Positions 11,816-23,035 of a DNA stretch of 64,000 nucleotides are shown piece by piece. Made by a program: the position numbers and the translations under genes. The first letter of the stretch is position 1. Each line of letters begins with the position of its first letter. The stretch is from Bromus sterilis (Eukaryota; Streptophyta; Magnoliopsida; Poales; Poaceae). Where the stretch lies: NCBI GenBank assembly GCA_950022295.1, contig OX465598.1, positions 66,076,001-66,140,000 on the forward strand. The letters run 5' to 3'. The notes beneath the pieces are model-generated. The model was given only the letters and a program-made list of their open reading frames with translations. It did not search any database and was not told the origin of the DNA.

Positions 11816-12604
11816 ATGAATGCACTAGAGCAACGTGAACTATCTTTCTTCATGGAAGGTGAAAGACTTAGAGAAAATGGGTCAAACTTTGCTGATTGGT
11901 ATTCACGCCTTAGGACGTCGCTCAAGAGAGCAGACATCTTGTTTACAATAGAAATGCATGTGGAAGAACATCCGGACGATGATGTTGGCGATCAAGAGAT
12001 ACTTGATCATTATGCTCGCCGACAGAAATGCTCCGTAGTCAGGAATGTCATGTTCTTCAGCATGTCAGAGGAGTTGGGCATACAGTTACAGGACACTGGC
12101 CCATATGACATGATGGACACGCTAAAGACAATGTTCGTACGTGAGTTCAGAATTGCCAGATTTGAGTTAGAAAGCAAGTTTCTATCTACAAAGATGGAAG
12201 AACGCACAAGCCTTGATGATCACTTAGACAAGATGCATGAGATGTACCTGACCCTAGTGGAGGACTATGAATATTGGACAATGAACGAAAGCACCACGGA
12301 AGAGTTTGCAATAAATACGTTATTGCACTCACTCCCTCCGAGTTATGGTGATTATGTTCATAGCTATGTCGGAAGAGGAGCTAATATGAGTCTCCAGAAC
12401 TTCATGACTGATCTCTTGACCACGGACATTGCTCCTTTCGAGGATGCAGAAGTCATCGATGGAGAAGGTATATACTTGATATACTTCATAAATGTTTACT
12501 CCCTTATACAACAGATGCAGTAAATGAGTATTTGATACTTATTCTGTTTTATGAAAACAGGACCTGCTGTTGCATGGACGGGAAGAGGTAAAATCAAGGA
12601 TTGA
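11816..12604 (+). CDS. gag: Copia gag (UBN2-type capsid protein), two exons
   Basis: The ATG at 11816 opens a 235-codon frame if unspliced (stop 12521-12523). The protein is acidic and helical, with the Copia gag pattern WYSRLRTSL, HYARRQKC and SLDDHLDKMHEMYL. It would form the shell that packages the RNA. GAAG|GTATAT at 12467/12468 and AAAACAG| at 12560 bound a 93-bp intron. Removing it keeps frame and gives 231 residues ending in a short basic tail, stop 12602-12604. BARE elements are known to splice an intron of about this size at the end of gag to make a Gag-only RNA, so the spliced form is preferred. No zinc knuckle is seen. The gene looks intact although the element has no pol. Confidence 0.75.
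12468..12560 (+). other. Predicted gag intron
   Basis: 93 bp, GT...AG, AT-rich, with an in-frame stop at 12521-12523 when retained. It joins codons in phase 1. The call rests on border consensus, frame and the BARE precedent. Confidence 0.65.
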
Positions 12605-15550
12605 TGGACATCAAGTCAGTTGATGGCCAGCATGGATTCCCCCGAGACATCTATCATAGGAGATACTTAGAGTATTAGATAAATCTTATGTAATCATTAT
12701 AGTATGAACACTTAGTTGTGTGTCTTGCATGTCGCGAGACAAAGTTATTCATGTAATGAGACAAGTCAGTTGTTCCATCTCTATGAATAAAATTGTGCTT
12801 ATACTTTGATTACGTCTTGATTTATGATATGATAGAAAGCATTTATAATACTACTATTATTGTCAAGAAATATTCAATGTTTAATGATAAAGTTGTCTTG
12901 ATTATAACAAGTCAAAGATCTGATTGCATGAGGTGACTTCATAACTGATGAATTCATTAAATGTATGATCTATTAACTTATGAGTTCATTATCGAATGAA
13001 GAATCATAATTTGATTGCATGAGATGGATTAGATACACGATCTATGAACCTCAGCAATAAATATAATCATGACAAGGTTCTAGCAAGTAGAACTTGTGCC
13101 AATCATTATACATAAGTGATGTAGAATGGGCATGTGAGTTATCATTAAAGACTTCATATGATTAATTGAAAGTTGTATTCAATTGAGATCATAAAACTGA
13201 GATTCGGGAATCACAGTAAGAAGTGAGAATACAAGGATACATATCACTACGCTACGATCCGGAGTGAAAAGTATTGATATTGACATAATGAGAGACTTGT
13301 GGAAGTTGTACCACAAACTACGATGGAAGTTGAAAGTGCTAGACTACTTAAACCATTCGTAGTCATACTAAACCGTAGTATGGTCTAAACGTTCTTTCCC
13401 CTAGCACTATAGTTATGGTCGAATAAGTTGTTTAATTCATTAAGTTAATACACCCACTTCATGAATAGGAAACCATCCTGAATCTAACGAGACATGATAG
13501 CTCCATAACTGATGGTGTTATAAGGTTTCTTAAAAGAAAGAATTTCTTTGTAATAAAACTACGAGCAATTGAAATTACATATTCTCCCCGAATAGCAAAA
13601 TGTGTGTTGCTTAATTGGTAATACGAGAAAAGTCTCTCGACATGGATCCAATGGGAGATAATGGAAACTTTGACCGGGGTATTGGACCTTGCCTTCAGAA
13701 TATCAGAGTATTGCAACGGAAGCATGTTCCGCTGTAATGACACTGCATAAGGAAGGATATGCCAAAGATGATTGATCTTGGTATATGAGTTGAAGCCATT
13801 GTTGAATTTAGAAGATTATCATGAATACGTTCTGTACAGAACAATAATCATGAGTCTTCTTAATAAAACAATAAGGGAATAATATTGCTTGAAGACACAA
13901 AGGAATGATGGTAGCCTAGAACACGAGGAGAAATGAAATAATATTGAATTACATTAAGGATGGCTCACGTCCCGTGAAATAAATCGGTTATTTCATATTC
14001 TCGACAAACTGGAGAGTTATTGAGAATAATGTAATGGACATAAGGCATTATTTGGTTATGACCAAAGTTCAATGGTGATTGACTACGGAAACATAGGAAT
14101 GCTTTAATCAATAAAATATTTCATTTACACTACGATGGACCATAGCCTGAAATTGCATCTCAGTCAAATTTGGATTTGAAAGGGAATTGTAATGGGCAAG
14201 ACGAAGGTTACTTCGTTAAAAGGATGGACTATAGTACCTCAAGACAGGAACCCTCAAACTTGATTTGATCAAGTGATTTTGTGATGACCAAAATATTGAG
14301 TGGGCCTGCAGTTTCATGAAACTGAGTGGGAGCTTTGAAGACTTCCCTGAAACTTGGAATGCAGAGGGCATTTTCTGAGTGGGAGCTTTGGAAGCATTGT
14401 CATTATGTGAGACATAGTGAACAATAAAATGACTTGATGAAAGCTGAACCACAAATATATGAGTATAAGATGGATATATTTGAGTGGGAGCAGGATCATT
14501 GTCTCAAACATATATGCATTGATATGTGTGAAGAATGATCTCATATGTATATATATGGATATGCATTGATTGTGTATATAGAGAATCGTCTTATATACAT
14601 ATGTGCATTATGATATATATAGAGCATAAGGCAAATAAAATACAAGATTGCAAGAATCTTCTTTTATATGAAATACCAACACATTACACGTTGAAATCTA
14701 TATGAGTAGATTAAGATACGGATAATGGAACGAAGTGAAGGTTGGAATAATCTTCTAGACAAGAAACAGGTTCTTGTGGCTAGAAATTATATAATGGATG
14801 AAATCCAAATATCACAAGCAATGTCTTGATGGAAGAATAGAGATGCACCATGTACTTGACATGTGATCTTGTATGTTCTTGACATATGATTCTACCATAT
14901 AACATGCGTTGTGAATCCAACAACAGAATGACTCAAAAGTTCTTGGAAGAAGAACAGATTCCGATGTGCTTTAGGAGTAAAACACAGAATCTGAATAAAG
15001 TCCATGCATTCAGTATAGAGAGGCATACTGAGGACTATTCTCTAAAATATAGAAAGGATAATAGACTTGAATGTAATGCAAGATTACAATTGCAAGCCAT
15101 ATTATGGGTCTATATGGAATTAGAGACATCACGAAAGACATGAAAGAAATGTGAGCAAAATTCACGGTACTACAAACATAATACTACTTAAGAAAGTAGA
15201 CGTATGGATAAAAGTTTAGCGTTAGAAGTATTGGACTTCTGGCTGAGTGTATTTCCCAGTATATATGACTATGGATGAGTCTTCTAAAGACTGAACCAAG
15301 AGATCATTGGAGGATACTGTGAAATAATAGTCTCACTCTCCCGCGAAACTTATATCCAACCATTATATGATAATGAGTGGTATGTCAAAAGAGCTTTTGA
15401 CCTGTACCAGTTGCAAAGGAAACATACGAATCTGAATTGGTGCAGTTCGTTGACGAACCCTCTTCCATGAGCGTGCATGATCAATGAACACTTATGTGAT
15501 AAGATGATTATGATCGGAAAAATGCGGCTAGATTATTAGCACTCTAGTGC
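12605..15550 (+). other. AT-rich non-coding interior of Copia element
   Basis: About 2.9 kb with no ORF above about 95 codons on either strand that resembles pol. Repeated phrases of the kind GAGTGGGAGCTTTGAAG (14327-14395) look like relics of the purine tract context. The sequence replaces the space where the polyprotein should be. Confidence 0.7.
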
Positions 15551-15561
15551 AAGTGGCAGAC
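15551..15561 (+). other. Polypurine tract of Copia element
   Basis: AAGTGGCAGAC directly before the 3' LTR; BARE/Angela elements have AAGTGGGAGAC here, so one purine is changed to C. Confidence 0.8.
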
Positions 15562-17315
15562 TGTTGGATATATGCTCTAGAGGCAAATAATATATGATTA
15601 TTCCAATATATCTAAGCAAGTTCATAACCAGTTTCATAACGTGCTAGAACTGCATCAGTGAAACAATGATGCAGGTGTGGTATAGAAACCCCAGAGTTCC
15701 TAGTTAGCCTCTACATCGATAACTAGTTCATGGTCAACATGATGGTCGTGGTTTCGCGATCATGGACAACTAAGTCTCTTGACTATGAGGTCACCTCACG
15801 GGTTAAGTGACGTGATGAACATTACCCAAAGAAAGCATTACAGCATGATCAAATCTTATGAAGGTGCAGTGTTGTAATTACAGAACGTGGTAGACCGTTC
15901 CTTTGACCGTGAGTACGTGCATAATCACTATCTTCCCGGATGCTTTGACTTACATCCCACCACCTGACTGAAATATGCGGGTCATAACGGTTGTATCTTA
16001 GGTATTCCGTGGAGATACGTTGAGGAGTATTGTTTACAAGAGCGGGATTTGTCAATCCATATAATGGATAGATACTCAGGGCCCACTCGGTGAGATTCCA
16101 TCCATGAAGCTGCACAGCGTGTGACTAGGTCACGGGGATGAATATCACGGGAACAAGTGAATGAGGATTTAGTTCGGAACGAGATTGAACCAGACATAGG
16201 ATGTCATTTGATTGAATCTCAGAACAATCCAGTATCGCTGACAAAGGGAATGCTATACGGCGTAAGGTCCAATCGGTGTTGATATCCGGAATGCACAGGG
16301 GTCATTATGGGCATCCAGGTCCCGCTGATGATCATTGACTGTTGCCTCTGCTCGGTCATGACTGGAGTGTTCTCGGACCGTAGGGTAACACACTTAAGGG
16401 CTCGATGAAATCGGAGATCTTTTTGGAACCATCGGAGCAACCAGAGAATAAGGGAGAAAATATCGGAGGAGTGCCGTATTGAACCGAAACAAGTTCGGAG
16501 TGAGCCGGAAGAGTTTCCGGAGCACCGGGAGATGAAATAATATGTTTTAGTTATTAATTAATTGAATTAATAATTAAAATCATTTTATTTCTAATTAATA
16601 TGTGCTATGGGCCTTAGTGGAGAAAAAGGCCCATTAAGGAATTAAAGGGAAAAGAAAAAGAAAAGAAAAGGGGGGGGGGAGGCGCCATGGGCCCTAGGGC
16701 CCATGAGGGGTGCGCCCCCTCTCCCCCCTTGGCCGGCCACCCCCCTAGAAAAGGGTTTAGTCCCACATTGCTAGGGGAGGTGGGTTGACTCCCTTCCCCA
16801 GCCTATATAAAGACAGGCAGGGTGCACATAATTAATACACAGAAATTCGTGAGAAAATAAATATAACTCCGAATTGAGATCGGTTTTCTCCGGTCTCCTC
16901 CCCTCTCTGGTCTCTTCCACGGTGGGCTCCCTAGTGTGAGCCTGTAGTGGAATTGAGACCTCTCTGCTAGAATCGGAGGCCGTCGTGTTGCCGAAGCTCC
17001 GTCCGGAGGTCTGCTTCCGCCCCCTCCGCTGGATCGGTGAACGGCGGTCGTCATCGAGTCTCGTACGTGTGCGAGTACTACGAGGTGCTGCACGTGTGGC
17101 ACTACACCCATCCGGGTGCTCAACACAGCAAGGGGGCTGTGAAACTTGATCGGCTACATCAACCACGTTTGCGGGAACGTTTCCCGCGCAACGGACTACA
17201 CCCCGAGGTATGTTATTTCCGCAGTACTATCTGTTACGGTAATACGGCTAGCTAGATCTTGGGTTAAGGGAACGCTAGTTAGAAAAATTTGTGTTTTCTG
17301 TTGCGAACCCCAACA
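15562..17315 (+). repeat. Copia 3' LTR
   Basis: 1754 bp, nearly identical to 8993-10744, followed by TSD TATCT at 17316-17320. Confidence 0.95.
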
Positions 17316-18460
17316 TATCTAGCATATGCGCGAGTCTTACGTCCTCTACTAAGCATTTATGCATGCATCAAATGGAATGGGGAGGCTATATATAGTGGAC
17401 TGTAAGGTAGAAATCAGAATAAGGGTAAGAAGCTAGGCCTAACGAAGACTAGCATCTTCCGACGAGTCTTGCAGCATGAGGAGAGAATAGCCAACAGTTC
17501 ATATAAAGCATAAAGTAACAATGCAGCAGAAGTTGCTGCAGAATTGTATAATAGTAAGTTGTAATAATTAACAATGCCTCCGAGATTCCCTCCTCGACAT
17601 CCCCGCGAGGAAGAGAACCCGGAACCATACAGTTTAATAATAATAGTTTGTAGTGGTAAGATCCAGCTTCAGCATAAAGCGTCCTGTTATCGTGGACACG
17701 ACTATTCGAAAAGATTAAACTCCCTGCAGGGGTGCACTACTGTTCAGCCTGCACGCTCGGATCTCCAGGGTGGCGGGAACCTTGTTAGGGAATGCTCCAC
17801 CAAAGCTATCCGACAAGGCGCAACCCATCCTAGGCTCAACACAGAGGCCATCCGCCGGACTAAATCCTATCCGCTAAGGGGTCTAGGACCCTCACCCTTG
17901 CACGTTCCTGCACGGTGCGAGGCTGGCCGGGAAGCAAAAGCAAACACCACTCGGGAGTAAAGAAGACACACAACTTCCCGGCAATCAGACCGCGATACTG
18001 CTGACGTCTGAAGAGCTTTCGAATGAACTACGACGCAGGGGAGCCCATAACTCCTTATCCCACGTGAAGGTAGTGCGTACAGACCAACGGCCTCTCAAGT
18101 CATCCACCGAACCATTTAGAATTTTATTAACTTGCGAGAAAACCGTTATCGTTGCCTCGACTTAACTGACCCGCGGACAACGACAGCAGTCAGGACCACC
18201 AGTACATCGGTGCCTGCCCTGTCGTCCTACCAAGTCTCTGCGGTTACCAACAAGGTGAACCGAATCCTTACCTTGTCTCGCGTGAGCTCCTGGAGGAGCT
18301 CGACTTTCGTGGTTTGGTAACTCTCGCGGCCAACGATCAGGGGCCAAGCACACCGGTACACTGGTCGTATCCTCCATGTCGCCCCGTCAATACCGCTCGC
18401 GGGCACCGTTGGGTCGCCCGACTTCTTACCTGAGGGACAACCGTTGCTCAAGTACCTAGA
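17316..18460 (-). mobile_element. Inverted LARD-like LTR, right piece
   Basis: The reverse complement matches 1690-2790 of the first LARD-like LTR and the equivalent parts of the other two, including the CGCGAGTCTTACGTC block (17329 onward), the Tyr/Leu-rich AATAATAATAG tract and the CGATCAGGGGCCAAGC block near 18335. Homology fades after the TTCTTACCTGAGGGACAAC phrase near 18435. The right end is therefore approximate and could extend to about 18565. Confidence 0.8.
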
Positions 18461-18978
18461 GCGGCTATACAGAGTCAGCAATGAGTCGAGTACAAGGAGT
18501 ACTCTTTGATAGCTTATGCAGTTGAGTAGTGTGCCAGGCTTAAGTTTAACTGAGAGGCTAAACAAGAAAATAATCTCAGAAAATAAATTTAATTTGCATT
18601 GACCAGGACATAGAACATAATTTCCTCTTCTAAATCATATGTCGGAATCATAGTAAGACTTTGACCATCATTGGTAAAATTATTCCATGATTCATGTTAT
18701 GCAACATGGCCATGCATTTTTCCTTCCAAGTTATGTTTGATGATTAAAATATTACCCCTCCAAGATTTATTTTATCACATTCGTTATCAAATAAATTATT
18801 TAGTCATGCATATGACTTGGCCCCTCTTCTTGATGCATCTGCTGAACTCTAGATCAAGTCCTCCTCTAGGAGCGACGGTGCTTCTATTGTTTCATATCCC
18901 TATGTGGTTTATTTCCATCCGTATTGAAAATTTATGCAGTTTTTGTCATATGAATAAATGGGGCAACCTCTAGAAAGG
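18461..18978. other. Unassigned, partly AT-rich
   Basis: About 0.5 kb with no supported ORF, repeat or element end. The first 100 bases may be a diverged continuation of the inverted LARD-like LTR. Confidence 0.4.
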
Positions 18979-20041
18979 TGTTGACACACGAACACATTTA
19001 CGTGTACCCGCAGCGCCGAGGGAGATATTCCGCAACTCACGCCGTGGGAGGCCTGGCCGGAAGCGCGATACGCAAGCAATCCGGCGGGCGCTTTTGTAGA
19101 CCGGAAACCCCACACTCCCGGGAGGGACCCCGTCAGGGAGAGCGGCGGCTATGGTAGGCCCTAGGTCGACTAGATCGCCCCTAGAGCCTCGTGGATCGTG
19201 TAGAACGAACGAACAACGAGAAGAAAGATATAAGGGAAAGAGATAAAATTAGGGTTTGGAAGTGTAGATATGTTTGTTCGATTGTGTGTTGTTCCAATCC
19301 GCCGTCACCTCATCTATATATGAGGGGGTTGGACTTCCTTTGCAAGACACGGACTTGGATTCCCGTCACGATGCCAGAAACTATAGCCAAACTCGAATTT
19401 TCCAAAATCTGCATGAATCTGCGCACAGACCGGTAGTACCGGTCAAACGGTAGTGGACCGGTAGTACCGGTATATAAATTTTTACTGGAACAACCGGAGT
19501 GATATCGGCTCGATTACGGGCCTCAACAGATGGTTTTTCGCATACCCGGGAGGTAGTACTGGTCTCCGGACCGGTAGTACCGGTATATATTATTTACCGG
19601 AACAACCAGGGTGATACCGGCCCTGTTCCGGGCTCTTACAGAAGGTTTTTTGCGTATCGGCCGGTAGTACCGCTTGTCCCGGCCGGTAGTACCGGTCTTC
19701 CGTGCTGTGCTACACTGATCTGGCTATAACTTCTTCATACGAACTCGGATTAGGACGATTCAAGTGTCAAAATCGACTGGCTCGACGAGACAAAGCCAAT
19801 AGGTGTATAGATTTCATTATTTGAATCCATCTTGAGGGTGCAATAATGCTAATAGTGCACTGAATGGCATAGCCTTGTTGCCCGGAACATAGTTTCGGAC
19901 CTTGAGATGGAATCGAATGATGATGGCTCGAACTACAAAGTTGTTCACATCGACAATACCCAACCTTTTCATGTAGAGCACTTCTTCATTTGAGGTCATA
20001 TTATATAGGTTTATTGTCATGCCAAAAAACCGGTGTAAACA
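18979..20041 (-). mobile_element. Inverted LTR-like unit, family unknown
   Basis: 1063 bp. On the minus strand it runs from TGTTTACACCGG (20041) to GTGTGTCAACA (18979), giving TG...CA ends, with a TATA-like TATATAT (19315-19321) followed by a leader-like GC-rich stretch. This is the layout of an LTR read leftward. Flanks AAAGG and CATGC do not match, so it is not a clean solo LTR, and no primer site or purine tract is visible beside it. A CACTA element starts four bases to its right. Confidence 0.5.
19430..19695. repeat. Cluster of CCGGTAGTACCGG near-palindromes
   Basis: Exact copies at 19430-19442, 19458-19470, 19571-19583 and 19683-19695, plus variants at about 19449, 19551 and 19661. The 13-mer is an inverted repeat around one central G. 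Several copies are followed by TATA-rich sequence. It lies in the U3-like part of the inverted LTR. Confidence 0.9.
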
Positions 20042-20077
20042 CATGCACTACTAGGGAAATAGCTATACATGGAAAGC

Positions 20078-20445
20078 TTATTAGTGGCGCATATAGAAGG
20101 CCATGCGCCACCATCTGTTAGGGGTGGCGCACTGGAAAATAATGCGCCACCCATAAGGTCTTATGGGTGGCGCATTATTTTCCAGTGCGCCGCCACCACT
20201 AAGAGTGGCCCAGCCTGGATGATCTTATACGTGGCGCATCTAGCAATATGCGCCACCCCTAAGGACCCTATGGGTGGCGCATTTACAGAATGCGCCACCC
20301 CTAAGAGCTTAAGGGTGGCGCATTCTGTAAATGCGCCACCCATAAGGTCCTTAGGGGTGGCGCATTTCTCTAATGCGCCACCCATAAGAGCTTAGGGGTG
20401 GCGCATTTCACCAATGCGCCACCACTGACTTTCTATATGCGCCAC
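20078..20445. repeat. CACTA subterminal repeats (GTGGCGCAT / ATGCGCCAC)
   Basis: About a dozen copies of a GTGGCGCAT core in alternating orientation, spaced by short AT-rich or CTTAGGGG/CCCATAAG spacers. Adjacent inverse copies can fold into a row of hairpins. In CACTA elements such arrays bind the element's DNA-binding transposase subunit. Confidence 0.9.
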
Positions 20446-20697
20446 TAAATGCCTAGAGCTGCCCTTATCTACTCCACCCCACCTACCACCTCTCATTCAC
20501 TCCACACAATTCTCAAACTAGATCCACTCTTCTCACCCTAGATCTATTCGGTTTTCTCCTCCTCCCCACCTCATTTCTTCCATTTGTCCATTGATACTTG
20601 GCATTACATCTATTTTGTTTCATATTGAAGTAAGTGGACCTCCTCCCAAACTCTTTTGTTCCATTTATGACCCATATACTTGCCTTTATTAGCTTGG

Positions 20698-20800
20698 GGT
20701 TTGTTGTATATGTGAAGCTTGGGTTTGATGTATATGTGAAGCTTGTGGTGGTTTGATGTATATGTGAAGCTTATGGTGGTTTGATGTATATGTGTATCTT
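20698..20800 (+). repeat. Minisatellite, TTTGATGTATATGTGAAGCT units
   Basis: About four imperfect copies of a unit of 22-30 bases in the leader of the CACTA element, before the transposase. Confidence 0.8.
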
Positions 20801-21047
20801 GAATGGCCAATGTTTTGCCGAAATGTCGATTCATTTCCGTTTCGGCAAATTTATGGCGCAATCTCCGCATGCTCCCATGCATTATTAGGGAAGGTCATGC
20901 CGAATTTTTCCGGCGACGACTGTGATATATAATTGTGATGCTCTCTCCGTGCACGCAGGTGATCGACCATGGTCCGCGAGATGCTGAGCGATATCACCGT
21001 GGCTAGGTGGATGCAATGTACGACAAACGACATGCAAACTGCAGTGC

Positions 21048-22376
21048 GTGACCGAGCCTGATTCCGGAATATTGCAAAGACACCTGAAGCGTAATGGTTT
21101 GATGGATGGCTACACACGATGGATAAGTGATGAAGCTGGCGAGGAGGAGGACGTCAATGGTGGGGCGCCAGTAAATGAGGAAGGCAACCAGAAAACAGCG
21201 GCGGGCGAGAAGACGAAGAGCATCCCGTACATGATCATGAAGAAGATGCCGAAGCGGATCATGTAGATCAAGATGCCGGACATGAAGATCAAGATGTCGG
21301 ACATGATGAGGATTCAAGCTGGGTGCGGGACCCTCATGTTCAAGAGCTGCTTGTCAAAGAGGCGTTGAACGCAAGAGGTGCAGCTAGAGAGAAAGCCAAG
21401 ATGGCGCAACTCGAGAAAGACGCGATTACGAAGTTGTACGAAGGATGCAACGACGAGGATACCCGCTTCAATGTAACACTTGGGGCTATGGAGATGAAGG
21501 CAAAACACAAATGGACCGACGAAAGCTTCAATGATAACATGGCATTCTGGCACGATCGTCTTCCGAAGGGCAACACGTGCCCAACTAGTATCGCTGAGGC
21601 CAAGAAAGTCCTTTGCCCTCTCGATCTTACGCACGTTAAATACCACGTCTGCATAAATGATTGCATGATCTATCGGGGTGAGGACAAAGATAAAACCACA
21701 TGTTCGGTGTGCGGTGTTAGTCGATACAAGAGAGGGAAGAAAGTTCCTAGAAAAGTGGTATGGAACTTTCCGATCACTCCTCGTCTGCAGAGGTATTTCG
21801 TAGATGTCGAGGAAGCAAAGCTCATGACCTGGCACGCGGATAGAAAGAAGCTAAAATAGGATGACCCGAACCCGGATTCGGAAAAGGAGGACATGATGAG
21901 GCACCCTTCAGATAGTAGCCAATGGACTGCGTTGGACCTCGAATACCCAGATTTTGGGAAAGAACCAAGGAACCTCAGGATTGGTGTGAGCGCCGATGGA
22001 GTCAATCCGTTTGGCGGCCAAAGCAGCACACACAGTACCTGGCCCGTGTTTGTATGCATATACAACCTTCCCCCCTGGAAGTGCATGAAGAAAAAGTATA
22101 TAACAATGTGTATGCTAGTTCAAGGGCCGAAACAACCAAGTACGGACCTCAATCTATATCTGCAGCTGTTGAAAGAGGAGCTAGAAACGTTATGGAAAGA
22201 AAGAGTCAATACGTGGGACGCCGCGGCAAAATAATATTTCCCAATGAAAGCCGCGGTGATCACGACGGTGCACGACTATCTCGGATACGGATATTTCTCA
22301 GGGCAGGTGGTCCAAGGATTCTTTGCATGCATTAGGTGCATGGATAATACAACGTACCGCCAGCTACCAAAATATC
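21048..22376 (+). pseudogene. TNP2-like CACTA transposase (Transposase_21), broken
   Basis: The N-terminal part (LKRNGLMDGYTRWISDE, about 21081-21135) lies one frame away from the rest, so there is a frameshift between about 21180 and 21320. From 21323 one frame carries the catalytic core region: YHVCINDCMIYRGED, a CSVCGVSRYKRGKK zinc-type knuckle, a PRLQRYF segment, WHADRKK, then ISADG-like VSADGVNPFG, STWPVFVCIYNLPPW and QGPKQPSTDLNLYL. Stops at 21857-21859 and 22232-22234 interrupt it. It continues as YLGYGYFSGQVVQGF and ends at the junction near 22376, so the C-terminal third is gone. The enzyme would have cut and joined CACTA ends; this copy is inactive. Confidence 0.88.
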
Positions 22377-23035
22377 CCCCACCCCCTAGGGCTGCGCCAA
22401 AACCCCCCTCCCTTGGGATTAGTCCCACCCCGGAAGTGGAGGGGGGTGGCACCCCTCCTTGGCCTATATAAGGAGGGGTAGAGGTGCCCTTTTATTCATC
22501 ATATTTTTGAGATAAGTTCTCATCTCTCTCTCCCTCCTTTCTCCTTCCTCGAGTGGACTCCCCCTGTTTGGAGTCTACCCTTGGTTGGGGATTTCTCCAC
22601 TATACGCACGCCGTCGTGCTGCTGGAATCGGGATCCGAATCCATCTTCTTTTCGCTGCTCTACTGGTTCGGAGACCGGAGGGACCTCGGGTATACTGTAT
22701 GTGTATAATCCCGCGAGGCACTACACTTGTGGTGCTACTTCGTCGTCGTGGCCGTATCACGAGGTCTTCATCAGCAACATTCCGACGGGGACGTAATCCC
22801 GTCATCGGTCTACAAGGATCGGGTGGCTACAGGAGTCATCGTGGATCTGCACGGCATCGGGGATTGCCGGTACGACTACACTAACCACGTTCATGCGGGA
22901 ACGTTTCCCGCTTAACGGACTACATACTGGTATGTGATCTATTTTTGTCCGTTACTTGCATCGCCATAGCATAAGTCTTGGGTATGGGTCTCGTAGGTTA
23001 TGAAAAATTTGTGTTTTCTGCCCCGAACCCCAACA
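22377..23035 (+). mobile_element. Copia (Angela-group) LTR, 3' end only
   Basis: Has a TATA box (TATATAAGG at 22465-22473), pyrimidine-rich leader, the CACGTTCATGCGGGAACG block and the terminus GTTTTCTGCCCCGAACCCCAACA, which parallel the complete Copia LTR at 8993-10744 but belong to another family. The expected TGTTGG start is absent and the left end joins CACTA sequence, so it is truncated. Confidence 0.75.

Larger units (their letters stand above)
8993..17315 (+). mobile_element. Angela/BARE-like Copia element, complete, non-autonomous
   Basis: Two LTRs (1752 and 1754 bp), an initiator-Met primer site, a purine tract AAGTGGCAGAC and a perfect 5-bp TSD (TATCT) show one intact insertion of 8323 bp. 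LTR termini (TGTTGGATATATGCTCTAGA to CCCCAACA) and primer and purine-tract context are those of the Triticeae Angela/BARE/WIS group. The internal region holds a gag gene only; no protease, integrase, RT or RNase H is readable, so it must rely on enzymes from a relative. The LTRs differ by roughly two dozen bases by eye, which suggests a fairly recent insertion. Confidence 0.92.
20046..22376 (+). mobile_element. CACTA DNA transposon, 5' part
   Basis: Starts with the terminal motif CACTACTAGGGAAAT, preceded by ATG (20043-20045) as possible 3-bp TSD. It continues with dense subterminal repeats, a leader, and a TNP2-type transposase pseudogene. It stops inside the transposase near 22376, where a Copia LTR fragment begins. 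The 3' terminal repeat is not in the window. Confidence 0.85.

Noticed and set aside
18979..20041. Clean solo LTR
   Set aside because: The 5-bp flanks AAAGG and CATGC do not match, so no target duplication supports it.
20069..20395. ORFs with repeated CATPK/APP phrases on both strands
   Set aside because: They are translations of the CACTA subterminal repeat array.
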